From Planctomycetota bacterium (GTDB lineage: Bacteria; Planctomycetota; Uabimicrobiia; Uabimicrobiales; Uabimicrobiaceae), in contig JAJDCR010000172.1 of the NCBI GenBank assembly GCA_029260735.1, positions 1 to 62,520 on the forward strand: a stretch of 62,520 nucleotides of DNA. The letters are read 5' to 3'. The position numbers and the translations under genes were made by a program. The notes under the pieces were generated by a model, which made no database searches, was not told where the DNA came from, and saw nothing but the letters and a program-made list of their open reading frames with translations. Below are positions 42,976 through 52,921 of the stretch, piece by piece (positions within the stretch are counted from its first letter, which is position 1; each line of letters starts with the position of its first letter).

Positions 42976-43314
42976 TATCAACCTCTTGATTTTTTTGGGG
43001 TATATTTAGGTTTTGAATATTACTGAATCCTAGCATTTTTGATTTTTTCTGCCTATGCCCATAAGGATCTTTGTTTTACTATTTTTTTAGTATAAGATAA
43101 AAAAGCAAAGAGTGTACCAAGGAAAAAGTGACTATTTCCTTTAAAAATAACTTTTTATTAGGAATCTATCGATAAAATATTCGTAATCTTAGAGAATGCT
43201 TAATACTCTAATACTTTTTTCAGTAGAATTCCCTTATATTTTGTAATTACGAAAATTTATCAAAAATAAAAGAAAAGTCATAAAAAAACGTCTACTAGCT
43301 CGGAGAAAATTTGT
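42976..43314. promoter_or_regulatory. Divergent promoter region between PKS and second RND operon
   Basis: This AT-rich 339-base gap is the only place where both minus-strand PKS expression and plus-strand adaptor-RND expression can start. A possible -10 (TATACT on the minus strand) lies at 43089-43094 without a clear -35. Palindromes include GTAATTAC at 43243-43250 within TTTTGTAATTACGAAAA, and AGGAAA/TTTCCT arms at 43120-43125 and 43135-43140, which could be operator sites. No regulator gene lies beside it. The assignments are tentative. Confidence 0.5.
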
Positions 43315-44598
43315 ATGAGAAACAAAGTTATTATCTCTTTTTTTGCCATTTGTGTAATATCTTACTGGACATGGGAAGGTTACTCTTTTTTTGTTTCCCA
43401 AAAAAAATCTGTTGAAAAAAATACAGATATCCAGGCTCATGCAACCGTTGTAGTAGAGAAAGTAGAGAGAAAAAACTTTCAAGAACGTTTTTTGGGCTAT
43501 GGAATAACATCCGCTTTACAAAAAACAAATGTCTCGGCAGGAGTAGGGGGCATAGTCCTTTGGATTTCTCCTAGACTAAGAAAAGGGAGCCATGTAGAAA
43601 AAGGGGAAGCTTTAGTTCAGTTAGATGACCGGGATTTAAAAGAGTCGGTTATTTCAGCAGAAGCTGACTTGAAGAGCAGCAAAGCCCTTCTGAATGCCAT
43701 TAAAATAGATTTAGTGAGCATTAAAAACCGAGTTCCCCTTGTCGAAAAATCCTTATCGGCTTCTCAAAGAGAACTCTTTCGCTTGAAAAATACAGGATCA
43801 AAAAGTGCCGCTGACCGGCACACTTTACAAATTTCCGAGATAGAACAAAGTCTTCTTAGTTTAAAAAGTGCCTACCGCTCAAAAAGTGCTGAGATGCAGC
43901 GTATGTTAGCCCAAATTCAAATTAAAGAATCTTCTTTGGTCCAAGCTAAAAATAATTTAGTGCGAGCTACTATTCTAGCCCCTTACAAAGGGCGTATTGT
44001 CGAAAATTTTGTTCAAATAGGAACGCGCGTTACTATCGGAAGTAAACTCTTCCATTTGATTGATCCGACTCAAATCGAAGCCACTATTTCCCTAGGAGCT
44101 TCTCATTTTAATGAAATAAACTATGGAGCAGAAGTTGAGCTGCGCTACCATCAAGAAGGAGAAGTTCTCTGGAAAGGTCCCATTATGCGCATCTCTCCTG
44201 TCGTCGATACTCATAGCCGAACCTTTAAAGTATTTTGCGAAGTCAGAAGTGTCAAGAAGTCGCCAATACCTCCAGGAGCTTTTGTCTTTGCCTACATCAA
44301 TGGGCATTTATATAAGGATGTTATTGTTGTTCCTAGAAATGCTTTCAACAACACTAGTTTATATGTGGCAAAGCCTCTTGAGAAAAATGAAAAACAATTT
44401 TCTACTGATGAAAATTTCATGGAAGCAAGTATAGAAGAGCGATTTCCCAAGGTAATACGGTACTTTCGAGATTTTGTTTTAGTGGAAAAAGGTCTTTCCC
44501 TACATGAGTTTCTTGTTGTCTCTAATCTAGAAGAAATTGCAGCCCAAAGTCGAGTAATAGCTGTCACAAGAGAGTACTTAGAAAGGAAAGGAAATTGA
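43315..44598 (+). CDS. RND efflux periplasmic adaptor (membrane fusion protein) 2
   Basis: A 427-residue adaptor with one N-terminal membrane segment (VIISFFAICVISYWTW). It has lipoyl halves around EKGEALVQLDDRDL and ATILAPYKGRIVENF, a coiled-coil hairpin of about 120 residues between them, and a beta-barrel/membrane-proximal region. It is similar in plan to the adaptor at 209-1444. A GGAG sequence lies about 10 bases before the ATG. The stop overlaps the TTG start of the pump gene (TTGA). It is divergent from the PKS and probably shares its control region, so I infer a role in export of, or resistance to, the product. Confidence 0.9.
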   Translation: MRNKVIISFFAICVISYWTWEGYSFFVSQKKSVEKNTDIQAHATVVVEKVERKNFQERFLGYGITSALQKTNVSAGVGGIVLWISPRLRKGSHVEKGEALVQLDDRDLKESVISAEADLKSSKALLNAIKIDLVSIKNRVPLVEKSLSASQRELFRLKNTGSKSAADRHTLQISEIEQSLLSLKSAYRSKSAEMQRMLAQIQIKESSLVQAKNNLVRATILAPYKGRIVENFVQIGTRVTIGSKLFHLIDPTQIEATISLGASHFNEINYGAEVELRYHQEGEVLWKGPIMRISPVVDTHSRTFKVFCEVRSVKKSPIPPGAFVFAYINGHLYKDVIVVPRNAFNNTSLYVAKPLEKNEKQFSTDENFMEASIEERFPKVIRYFRDFVLVEKGLSLHEFLVVSNLEEIAAQSRVIAVTREYLERKGN

Positions 44599-47500
44599 GT
44601 CTAATACGCTTTGCAGTCCAAAACAAAATTTTCATTAACTTTTTCATGTGGACCATTATCTTAAGCGGGCTTTTTTCTTGGTTCTCCCTAGTCCGAGAAG
44701 TTTTTCCTCATGTCGAAAGCAAACAAGTTTCTATCACCGCAATTTACCCCAATGCCACTCCCGAAGAAATAGAAAAATCAGTTACGATAAAAATAGAGCA
44801 AGCGATTAAAGGAATACAAGACGTTAGAGAGATACACTCGAAAGTGCTCGATAGTACTTCCATAACGACAGTCTCATTCCATGAAAAGATAGACTACCAA
44901 AGACGTTTTGAAGAGATTAAGACAAGAATCAATCAGGCTAGAGAACGTTTTCCTAAAGAGGTAGAAGATCCTTTGGTGGAAGAATCCCAGAGCTTGATCG
45001 CTTCTATTTCAGTCATAGTCTATGGTGACGTCCCTGAAGACAAATTGAAGCAAGAGGCGAAAAAAATAGAGCAAGATCTCCGCTCTTTACCAGGAGCTTC
45101 TACTTTGGCTCTAGAGGGAATCAGAAAACCCGAAATATGGGTAAATATACGACCGGAAACTCTTGAGGAGTTTGAGCTCACCTTTGAGGAAGTGGGGCAA
45201 ATTCTTGCTTTCTCTAATCTTGATACTCCGGGAGGTAGTTTAAAAAGCTCTTCAGGCAATATTCAGTTACGCGTTTTGGGAGAAGAGAAAAAGCTCAATG
45301 ACTTAGAAGAGATTATCATTCGAAGTGATAGTGAGGGGAAAACGGTTCGCCTAAAGGATATTGCTTTAATTGAGAATACTTATGAAGATACGGTTGTCAG
45401 TAGTTACTTTAAAGGCAAAAGGGCCATTCGTATTATTGTCCTCCAGGCTCCCGGACAAGACACCATCAAAATTGCCAAAGTAGTAAAAGAATACGTTCGA
45501 AAAAATCCCTCTCGTTTGGGAGGGGCGATCAAGCTATCTGCTCGATGGGATATTTCTAGTTTCATCTCAGAACGGATAGACTTGATGATCGAAAATGCCC
45601 GAAATGGCTTCATTTTGGTTCTTCTAGGTTTAGTTCTTTTTATGAATTTAGAGATTGCTTTTTGGACTGCCATGGGGATGGTGGTTTCTTTTCTGGGCAC
45701 CTTTGTTCTGATGAATTTGTTAGGGATTACGATTAACTTTATTTCCTTGATCGGCTTTATGATTGTTTTAGGTTTAGTGGTCGATGATGCTATTGTGGTC
45801 GGAGAAAATATTTTTGCGAAAAGACAATCAGGGATGAGGCATGATCAAGCTGCTGTTATGGGAGCAGCCCAAGTTATTAAACCTGTTTTGGCTACTGTTA
45901 TTACAACGGTAGCAGCTTTTTTGCCTTTGTTTTTTTTAACAGGAAGCATGGGGGCAACCGTTTCTGAAATTCCTAAGGTAGTTATTGCCGCCTTGCTGAT
46001 TTCTTTGTTGGATTCTTTTTCGATACTCCCTAGCCATTTAAGTGGACATAAAGTCACCTCTACAAAAACAAAAAGGCGAAGAACCCGAGATACTTCTATG
46101 GCGAACTTGGCGATTGAAGGAACCGAAAAACGACAGCGCTTAGTCAACCAAGCGACCTCTTTGAGCGAAAATGAGCAAGAGTCTCCTTCGGAAAAATTGA
46201 CACGGGATCTCTCTCACTTAAAACATCTGATTATTGATCACCCTGAAGAGCTGACCAAACGAATTGAAAAACAAGACAATAGTAAAAAGAAAAGAGAAAC
46301 AACAGCCAAAATACTAAAGAGGATTCCTTTCTTGAAACAACTTGTTAAAGAATTGGGGGAAGGAGATGCAAAAGATACTATAGTGCTTAAACTTCGCCAC
46401 AAGAAAGAATCGGCCACTTGGCAAAAAAACAAAACTTCTTCAGGCTTGTCAAAAAAACTTCAAGCTCTGGGTAAAAAGAGAAATCATTTTTTAGAAAATA
46501 CACTGCCGGGTTATATGGGAAAAATATTAGCGTTTGCTTTACCTTGGCGCTATATTGTTTTGGCTCTCTCTCTTTCTTTTCTTTGTCTTGTAGTGGGGAT
46601 GATGCAAGGAGGTGTTATTCCCTTTGAGTTAATACCAGACTTAGACTCTAAATATATCTCTGTTGATGTGCAGATGAATTCAGGAAGTAAAGAAGTAGAG
46701 ACCAGAGAGATGCTAGTTAAAATAGAGAAATTAGCTCTTAGTCTCCCCGAAGTTAACTTTGTCTACAGCATTGTCGGAGGACAATTTCTTGGTAAAATGG
46801 TAAGCGACACCGATCCTCGAACCGTAGGAAAAACGATGATTGAGTTTCTCCCTGCCGAAGAACGAAGAAAGAAGAATCTGAGAACCTCGGCTCAGGTTAT
46901 TCAGTTTTTTCGGAAAGAACTCCGCTTTTCTCCGAAGGTAAAAAAAATTAGTTTTGTTTCCTCTGCTTCCAATCCCTTTGGAGGAGTTGACATAGATATT
47001 TTAGTTAAAGGAACAAACGACGAACTTACCTCTGCTGTAGCTAATCAAGTGAAGAAAAAACTTGCGAGCTACCGAGGAGTCGTTGATATTGTTGATAACC
47101 TAAATAAGGGGAAAAGAGAGGTTATTTTAAGACTAAAAGAAGGAGGGCGAGCTTTAGGTTTGACTACTCACAGTTTGGCCTCTTTGATTCACCATGCTTT
47201 AAGTGGTTTTGAAGCTCAAAAGCTACAAATCAACTCTGAAGAGGTAGCCGTTAGAATAATGCTTCCTGAAAGTGCTCGTCGTAATCTATCCAACCTTTCT
47301 CCTTTACGTATTGCAACTCCTCTAGGAACGCGAGTCCCTCTGGAAGAAGTGGCTTTTTACACCTACGCCAAAGGGTTCGAGTCGATCAATAGAATTAACG
47401 GAGAGCGAGTGATTAACATTAGAGCTCAAGTGGATAGATCTCTCGCCAATGTCAACCAAATAACCCAAGCTTTAAATGAAGACTTAAAGGAGATATCGAG

Positions 47501-48110
47501 TCGGCACCCAGGCATTGTCCTTTCTCTAGAAGGAAAATCAAAGTCGAGTATGGAGTCTACCCGCCGACTTCTTTTTGGTTTTCCTTTGGCTTTTCTTTTA
47601 ATCTACGGAACACTAGCTGTGCTTTTTCGATCTTACCTTCAGCCTTTTATTATTATGCTAATCATTCCTTATGCCATTGCCGGGGCTATTGTGGGGCACT
47701 TTATAATGGGCTATCCCATTACCTTCATGTCTATGGTGGGAATGGTCGGTCTGATGGGAATAGTCGTCAACGATAGCTTAATAGTTGTGACTTTTATCAA
47801 TGAACTTAAAAAAGAAGGAAAGCGCACCCAAGATGCCGTTACTCATGCCGTTCAAAAACGCTTAAGGTCTATTCTCTTGACCACAATAACAACAGCTCTG
47901 GGAATGATTCCCTTGCTACTTTCCAAAAGCCTCCAAGCTCAGTTTCTAAGTCCTATCGCAGTGTCTTTGGTTTTTGGTTTGCTATTTGCTACTTTCTTGA
48001 CTTTAGTTATGATTCCTATATTTTCTATGATTTTGCGGGATATGGAAAATATTTGGTTAAGCTTTAGAATTAGGCAGTTGCAAAAAGTAAATCAACCCAA
48101 GTATGCTTAA
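44595..48110 (+). CDS. RND-family efflux pump 2 with a long cytoplasmic insertion
   Basis: An AcrB/HAE1-like pump of 1,171 residues, about 140 longer than usual. The TM4 acidic pair is D397-D398 in LVVDDAIVVGEN. The extra length lies at about 485-640, between the TM6 region and TM7. It is hydrophilic and basic (STKTKRRRTRDTS, KLRHKKES, KKLQALGKKRN) and in this family faces the cytoplasm. The start codon is TTG, overlapping the adaptor stop, and no ATG nearby would keep TM1, so translation is probably coupled. A terminator follows at 48121-48160. The insertion could bind the biosynthetic proteins or another cytoplasmic partner, which is speculation. Confidence 0.92.
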   Translation: MSLIRFAVQNKIFINFFMWTIILSGLFSWFSLVREVFPHVESKQVSITAIYPNATPEEIEKSVTIKIEQAIKGIQDVREIHSKVLDSTSITTVSFHEKIDYQRRFEEIKTRINQARERFPKEVEDPLVEESQSLIASISVIVYGDVPEDKLKQEAKKIEQDLRSLPGASTLALEGIRKPEIWVNIRPETLEEFELTFEEVGQILAFSNLDTPGGSLKSSSGNIQLRVLGEEKKLNDLEEIIIRSDSEGKTVRLKDIALIENTYEDTVVSSYFKGKRAIRIIVLQAPGQDTIKIAKVVKEYVRKNPSRLGGAIKLSARWDISSFISERIDLMIENARNGFILVLLGLVLFMNLEIAFWTAMGMVVSFLGTFVLMNLLGITINFISLIGFMIVLGLVVDDAIVVGENIFAKRQSGMRHDQAAVMGAAQVIKPVLATVITTVAAFLPLFFLTGSMGATVSEIPKVVIAALLISLLDSFSILPSHLSGHKVTSTKTKRRRTRDTSMANLAIEGTEKRQRLVNQATSLSENEQESPSEKLTRDLSHLKHLIIDHPEELTKRIEKQDNSKKKRETTAKILKRIPFLKQLVKELGEGDAKDTIVLKLRHKKESATWQKNKTSSGLSKKLQALGKKRNHFLENTLPGYMGKILAFALPWRYIVLALSLSFLCLVVGMMQGGVIPFELIPDLDSKYISVDVQMNSGSKEVETREMLVKIEKLALSLPEVNFVYSIVGGQFLGKMVSDTDPRTVGKTMIEFLPAEERRKKNLRTSAQVIQFFRKELRFSPKVKKISFVSSASNPFGGVDIDILVKGTNDELTSAVANQVKKKLASYRGVVDIVDNLNKGKREVILRLKEGGRALGLTTHSLASLIHHALSGFEAQKLQINSEEVAVRIMLPESARRNLSNLSPLRIATPLGTRVPLEEVAFYTYAKGFESINRINGERVINIRAQVDRSLANVNQITQALNEDLKEISSRHPGIVLSLEGKSKSSMESTRRLLFGFPLAFLLIYGTLAVLFRSYLQPFIIMLIIPYAIAGAIVGHFIMGYPITFMSMVGMVGLMGIVVNDSLIVVTFINELKKEGKRTQDAVTHAVQKRLRSILLTTITTALGMIPLLLSKSLQAQFLSPIAVSLVFGLLFATFLTLVMIPIFSMILRDMENIWLSFRIRQLQKVNQPKYA

Positions 48111-48114
48111 AAAA

Positions 48115-48163
48115 ACCTCCGGAAAAGTATCTTTTATTTGAGATACTTTTCCTTGAGATTTTT
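48115..48163. terminator. Bidirectional terminator between RND pump 2 and htpX
   Basis: The perfect 12-bp inverted repeat GGAAAAGTATCT (48121-48132) / AGATACTTTTCC (48141-48152) has an 8-base loop. On the minus strand GGAGGTTTTTT follows, giving a good U-run for htpX. On the plus strand TTGAGATTTTTTT follows. The two genes converge here. Confidence 0.85.
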
Positions 48164-49081
48164 TTAGCTTGCCATATCTCTATTTCTCAAGCGTGCAATT
48201 CTATCGTCGAGTTGGGGATGGGTGGCAAATAACTCCATAATAGCGCTACCTGAATTAATTTTCAGAGTCGTTAGCGACTGATGAGAATTATCGATAAGGT
48301 TGAGAGTGGCTTTCAGAGAGCGCAAAGCATGAATCATTTTTTCTCTCCCTGCTAGTTCGGCTCCTCCTTTGTCAGCAGCATATTCTCGTACTCTTGAGAA
48401 AAAACACACAACAATACTCCCGAGGATACTTAGAAGAATTTCTAATATCCAAGTGATCGCGTACATCAAAAAATACGAAGGAGGATTTGATCCCTCCTCG
48501 TTCTCGTTTCGATTTTGAAAGAAGCTTACCGCAACCCAGGCAATAACTCGAGCAAAGAACATAACAAAAGTGTTGATGACTCCCTGCACTAACGTCATTG
48601 TTACCATATCTCCATTCGCTATATGAGCAACTTCATGAGCAATAACGCCCTCCACCGCTTTACGGTCCATTCTCTGGAGTAGCCCAAGGGATACAGCGAC
48701 TAAGGCACTATTTTTACTCGACCCCGTGGCAAAAGCGTTTACTTCAGGGCTCTGATAAACTCCTACTTCGGGCATTGTTGTAATTCCCGCATCTTGAGCA
48801 TATTGATAGACTGTATTTAAAAGAAATTCTTCGGCCGAAGAATTTGGGTTATTCGGGTCAACAAGCACTACTCCGTGGAAGGCCTTGGCCATAAAACGGC
48901 TCATCATCAGAGAAAGAAAAGACCCGGCAAAACCAACTACCGTACAAAATATCAATAAGGCTTGAAAATCAATACCATTTTGGGAAAGATAAGAGTTTAC
49001 TCCCAAAAGAGAAAGAGAGATGGAGATAGTTAAGATAACCATCATATTCACGAAGATAAAAAGAAAGATACGCTTGGGCAT
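48164..49081 (-). CDS. htpX: HtpX membrane zinc metalloprotease (M48)
   Basis: A 305-residue inner-membrane protease that degrades damaged membrane proteins. It has two N-terminal membrane segments, the zinc motif HEVAH (H149, E150, H153 in GVIAHEVAHIANGD), two further membrane segments, and a downstream EYAADKGGAEL carrying the third ligand. Longer in-frame translation would add 13 residues, but AAGGAGGGG lies just before the ATG at 49081, and the family begins directly with the first membrane helix. It appears monocistronic and unrelated to the biosynthetic genes. Confidence 0.95.
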   Translation of the reverse strand: MPKRIFLFIFVNMMVILTISISLSLLGVNSYLSQNGIDFQALLIFCTVVGFAGSFLSLMMSRFMAKAFHGVVLVDPNNPNSSAEEFLLNTVYQYAQDAGITTMPEVGVYQSPEVNAFATGSSKNSALVAVSLGLLQRMDRKAVEGVIAHEVAHIANGDMVTMTLVQGVINTFVMFFARVIAWVAVSFFQNRNENEEGSNPPSYFLMYAITWILEILLSILGSIVVCFFSRVREYAADKGGAELAGREKMIHALRSLKATLNLIDNSHQSLTTLKINSGSAIMELFATHPQLDDRIARLRNRDMAS

Positions 49082-49482
49082 TTTCCCCTCCTTGACTTGG
49101 TTGTCATATTTAGGAAACACTTCCTGTGTGTCCTAGACATTTTCATAATCATTTTCATAATAGATACTGTTTTTTATTCTGAAAATGTAGCAAGAAATGA
49201 ACCATTCCAAAAAAAATGTAGATTTTTTCTTGAGCTTGTTCTCTGAAGTTTTTTGCTGGATACCCTTTGAAAAGGAGTAGGGGAGATATCTACTGTCTAA
49301 AAATTTAAATAAAGACTCTTTCTTTTTCTCGAAAAAGTGAATAGAATACCTTTTTTAATAGAATAAAAAGAATAAGACATAGAGAACTTCTGTCATTTTG
49401 GCAATTTTTTGTAATTTCCTCTAAGAAGTTTTCTCTGATTTTCACTTATATTTCGGCTTAAGGATTGGCAAGGACAAAATTA
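49082..49482. promoter_or_regulatory. Divergent intergenic region htpX / mscK-like
   Basis: About 400 AT-rich bases without a gene. An AGGAAACACTTCCT palindrome lies at 49112-49125, upstream of htpX. A direct repeat of TTTTCATAAT lies at about 49140-49161. No convincing -35/-10 pair is visible on either strand. The plus-strand side would give the channel gene a long leader if transcription begins near the middle. The repeats may be operator sites; this is tentative. Confidence 0.4.
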
Positions 49483-52400
49483 ATGTTAAAAAGTAAACTA
49501 TGGTTATTTCTTTGGGTTTTAGGGGGAATTTTTTGGCTCACTCCAGAACTTAGTGCCCAAAACGGAGACGGCAAAGAATTAACAGAAGTCACCGTCGAAA
49601 TCATTCAAGAAAAAGTTAAACAAGCCGAGGAAATTGGTCTAGAGGAAGAAAAGAAAAAGAAACTCTTAGAAATGTACCAAGAAGCTTCTAACCAACTTCA
49701 AATTGTCCAAGGATGGGAAAACTCCTCAAAAGAATTTAATACCGCCGCTCGCAATGCTCCTGAAATGCTCAATGCAATCAAGGATGCTCTAGCTCAGAAG
49801 GGAGAGATCCTAGACAAAGCTTCGGTCACCGACTTAACCATTAGCCAACTAGAGCAGCTTCTTAGCCAAGCGGAGGCCAACTCTCAAGTGGCAATGAAAG
49901 AATCGGAAAATCTTCAACAAGAAGCCAAGGTCAGAGCCGAACGGCGGACAAAAATCCCTTCTCTTATCGCTAGTGCTAGACAAAAGCTAGAAGAGCTTAG
50001 ATTAAGTCAAAACTTAACAACAGAAGAAGAGGAAAGAGTCGAGTTTACCAATGCGCGGCGTTTAGCTTGGCTTGCTTCTGAAAAAGCTATTTTAGCAGAA
50101 ATAAAGTCTTATGAAGATGAAATTGCGAGCTACGACGCTCGGGTAAACTTACTAGTTGCAAGACGCGATCGAGCCGCTCAAAAAACGACCCAAGCCCAAG
50201 AAAAGATAAAAGCTCTTCGCGAGTTTATCAATCAACGTCGGCAAATGGAAGCAGAGAAAGCGGCTCAAAAAGCTCGGGAAGAATTACTTGCTGCAGTGAA
50301 AGCTCATCCGATAGTGCAAAGTTTAGTCGAAGAAAATGCTGAGCTGGCAGAACTGCGCAGTGGTTCCAAGGGGCTAGTGAGCAAGATAACCAAAGTTTCC
50401 CAAGAGCACGACCAGATCAATGAGAAATTAGCTAAATTAAAAGAGGATTTTCGAGTTGTCCAAGAAAAAGTAAAAGCGATCGGCATTACAAATGCGATTG
50501 GTCTTTTGTTGCGCAAAAAACGCGGTGAATTACCTGATACCAACGACTATCGGCAACGCATAACAGCCCGCTACTATGAAATACCGGAAGTCCAGTTAAA
50601 GCTGATGGAGTTTGAAGAGCTTCGGATCCTCTTTAGTAATATGGAAGAAAAAGCCCAAGAAATTTTGTCTTCTTTAGACTCAAGCCTTCCCGAAAAGCAA
50701 GAGCAAGAAATAGCTAAGGCGGTTAGGGAGCAGCTGGAAACAAAACAAAATTATTTGGAAGAGCTTGTCAAAGATTACAATCTTTATTTTATAAAGTTGG
50801 TCGATTTAGATGGCAAAGAGCAACAAATAGTTGCCGAAGTAGAGGCTTATTTTTCTTTTATTGAAGAGCATATATTTTGGATTCGTAGTACAAATATGCT
50901 CAACGCAACTTATCTACGTAAGGGAAAAGAGGCTTTGTTTTGGTTTTTTAACTCTCATAATTGGTTTGGTTTTTACCAAGTATTGCTTTTGGATATGCAA
51001 AGTGTTCCGCCACTCTTTGCTTTTTTTATCCTTCTTCTAACAATTTTGCTAGGCTTCAGGAAGAGTTTTTACCGAAAAATAAGATTGAGCGGCGAGAAAA
51101 TTGCCCAAATCAAAACAGATAGCATTCGCCATACTATCGAGGCCACCCTTTGTTCTGTAGCTCTCTCTCTTCCTTTTCCTTTGTTAACATGGTTTATTTC
51201 TTGGCGGATTTTTCAGTATTCGGCCTCTTCTGAATTTACCTTGGCCATTTCCTATGGTTTCTCTGCGGTCACCGTTGTTTCCTTTATTCTAATCTTTGTC
51301 CGCATGATTTGTCTAGAAAATGGCTTGGGCCAAAAGCATTTTAAATGGAACTCGGAAATTGTTAAGACTATCCACAAGCAATTGCTCTGGGCTTTGCTTA
51401 TTGGATTGCCCATCGTTTTTGTTGTCACTACTCTTCGAGGCCAAACGAACGATGCCTGGCGTGACTCCTTCGGTCGTTTTGTTTTTATTGCAGGTATGCT
51501 CATTTTACCTTTTCTTTCTTACCCCATTCTCTCCCTTTTGCGAAAGTCGCTCAAAGAAACAGCTTCTAGTGATAAAAATCAGTGGTTGGCCCGAATAGGT
51601 TATGTTGCTTATCCTTTAGCCCTTTCTTTGCCTGTGGGACTAGCAACTCTTACTATGGTCGGTTACTTCTACACTTCTGTTCAGTTAACTTTAAGGTTTT
51701 GGTATACTTTACTTTTTGTTGTTATTGTTGAGTTAATCTACTTCTTTCTGATGCGTTGGTTGTACTTTTTTCGGCGCACAATAGGCATTATGAAGTTTAA
51801 GCTACAACAAGCAGAGCTTGAGAAAACAGAAAAAACGAGTGAGAGCACAGCACAGGTAGATGATAGCGAAGAAGATCTTTCTTCTATCATGAACCAAGCA
51901 CGCCACTTCTTAATCAATTTCTCCATGATAGCAGTACTTGTGGGCGTATGGTTGATCTGGAGCGATGTTCTTCCTGCTTTAAAAATCTTTTACCAAGTGG
52001 ATTTGTGGTCCAGTGCTTTCCAAGAAACAAAAGAGTTCATTGGAGCAAATGGAGCCATTACCTTTGAAAAGGTAGACCAAAAAGTTGTCATTACCTTAGG
52101 AGATTTGCTACTTTCTTTGCTTCTTCTTTTTGTGACAATGATTGCAAGTAAAGATATCCCAGGAATTTTAGAAGTATCCGTTTTACAACGTTGGAGCACG
52201 GACAAAGGAGTACGCTTTGCGGTGGTCACTCTGGCTCGCTACCTTATTTTACTGATTGGCTTTTTGATCGCTTTTCAAAATATTGGAGTTGACTGGTCTA
52301 AGCTCCAGTGGCTAGCGGCAGGGTTTTCCGTCGGTTTAGGTTTTGGTCTTCAGGAAATATTTGCGAACCTTATATCGGGGCTTATTATTCTTTTTGAGCG

Positions 52401-52917
52401 TCCTATTCGAGTGGGAGATACTGTTACAATTGGAGAAATTAGCGGAACAGTCACTCGAATTCAAATCCGTGCCACCACTATTATGGATTGGGATCGCAAA
52501 GAGTTGATTGTTCCGAACAAAGAGTTTGTCACCGGACGTTTGGTTAATTGGAGTTTGTCCGACCCGACTTTAAGAATAGTGATCCCAGTGGGAGTGGCCT
52601 ACGGTTCAGACACAGAGTTGGTCAGAAATACTCTAGTTGAGGTGGCCCAAAAAAGCACTGAGGTTATGAAAGACCCTGCTCCTAGTTCTGTTTTTAAAAA
52701 GTTTGGAGACAGTGCTTTGATTTTTGATGTAAGAGTTTTCATTCCTACCATCGACTGCTACATAAGGGTATTGCATTTTATGCACACAGAGATTGATAAG
52801 GCATTTCGGCAAGCTGGAATTGTCATTGCATTTCCTCAACAGGATCTACATATTCGTACTATTAATGGGGTCGATGTGTCCCTGAGTAAAAATCAAGCAA
52901 CTTGCGAGGAAGGATAA
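49483..52917 (+). CDS. mscK: MscK/KefA-like mechanosensitive channel
   Basis: About 1,144 residues, close to E. coli MscK. It has a signal peptide (about 1-25), a long periplasmic coiled-coil region to about 470, a series of membrane helices, and a C-terminal MscS domain. The pore helix region begins near 941 (LAAGFSVGLGFGLQEIFANLISGLIILFERP, here described only as the MscS signature), followed by the beta domain and the alpha/beta end. It releases ions and solutes during osmotic downshock. A TTG six codons upstream is possible, but AAGGA is spaced for the ATG at 49483, which also starts a clean signal peptide. corA follows four bases after the stop, so the two are co-transcribed. Confidence 0.92.
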   Translation: MLKSKLWLFLWVLGGIFWLTPELSAQNGDGKELTEVTVEIIQEKVKQAEEIGLEEEKKKKLLEMYQEASNQLQIVQGWENSSKEFNTAARNAPEMLNAIKDALAQKGEILDKASVTDLTISQLEQLLSQAEANSQVAMKESENLQQEAKVRAERRTKIPSLIASARQKLEELRLSQNLTTEEEERVEFTNARRLAWLASEKAILAEIKSYEDEIASYDARVNLLVARRDRAAQKTTQAQEKIKALREFINQRRQMEAEKAAQKAREELLAAVKAHPIVQSLVEENAELAELRSGSKGLVSKITKVSQEHDQINEKLAKLKEDFRVVQEKVKAIGITNAIGLLLRKKRGELPDTNDYRQRITARYYEIPEVQLKLMEFEELRILFSNMEEKAQEILSSLDSSLPEKQEQEIAKAVREQLETKQNYLEELVKDYNLYFIKLVDLDGKEQQIVAEVEAYFSFIEEHIFWIRSTNMLNATYLRKGKEALFWFFNSHNWFGFYQVLLLDMQSVPPLFAFFILLLTILLGFRKSFYRKIRLSGEKIAQIKTDSIRHTIEATLCSVALSLPFPLLTWFISWRIFQYSASSEFTLAISYGFSAVTVVSFILIFVRMICLENGLGQKHFKWNSEIVKTIHKQLLWALLIGLPIVFVVTTLRGQTNDAWRDSFGRFVFIAGMLILPFLSYPILSLLRKSLKETASSDKNQWLARIGYVAYPLALSLPVGLATLTMVGYFYTSVQLTLRFWYTLLFVVIVELIYFFLMRWLYFFRRTIGIMKFKLQQAELEKTEKTSESTAQVDDSEEDLSSIMNQARHFLINFSMIAVLVGVWLIWSDVLPALKIFYQVDLWSSAFQETKEFIGANGAITFEKVDQKVVITLGDLLLSLLLLFVTMIASKDIPGILEVSVLQRWSTDKGVRFAVVTLARYLILLIGFLIAFQNIGVDWSKLQWLAAGFSVGLGFGLQEIFANLISGLIILFERPIRVGDTVTIGEISGTVTRIQIRATTIMDWDRKELIVPNKEFVTGRLVNWSLSDPTLRIVIPVGVAYGSDTELVRNTLVEVAQKSTEVMKDPAPSSVFKKFGDSALIFDVRVFIPTIDCYIRVLHFMHTEIDKAFRQAGIVIAFPQQDLHIRTINGVDVSLSKNQATCEEG

Positions 52918-52921
52918 GTCG

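Noticed and set aside
43234..43528. Minus-strand frames overlapping the start of adaptor 2
   Set aside because: Antisense to a clear adaptor gene and its promoter region, with no family features.
49082..49120. Longer HtpX N terminus (MFPKYDNQVKEGK)
   Set aside because: AAGGAGGGG is spaced for the ATG at 49081, and the family starts directly with a membrane segment.
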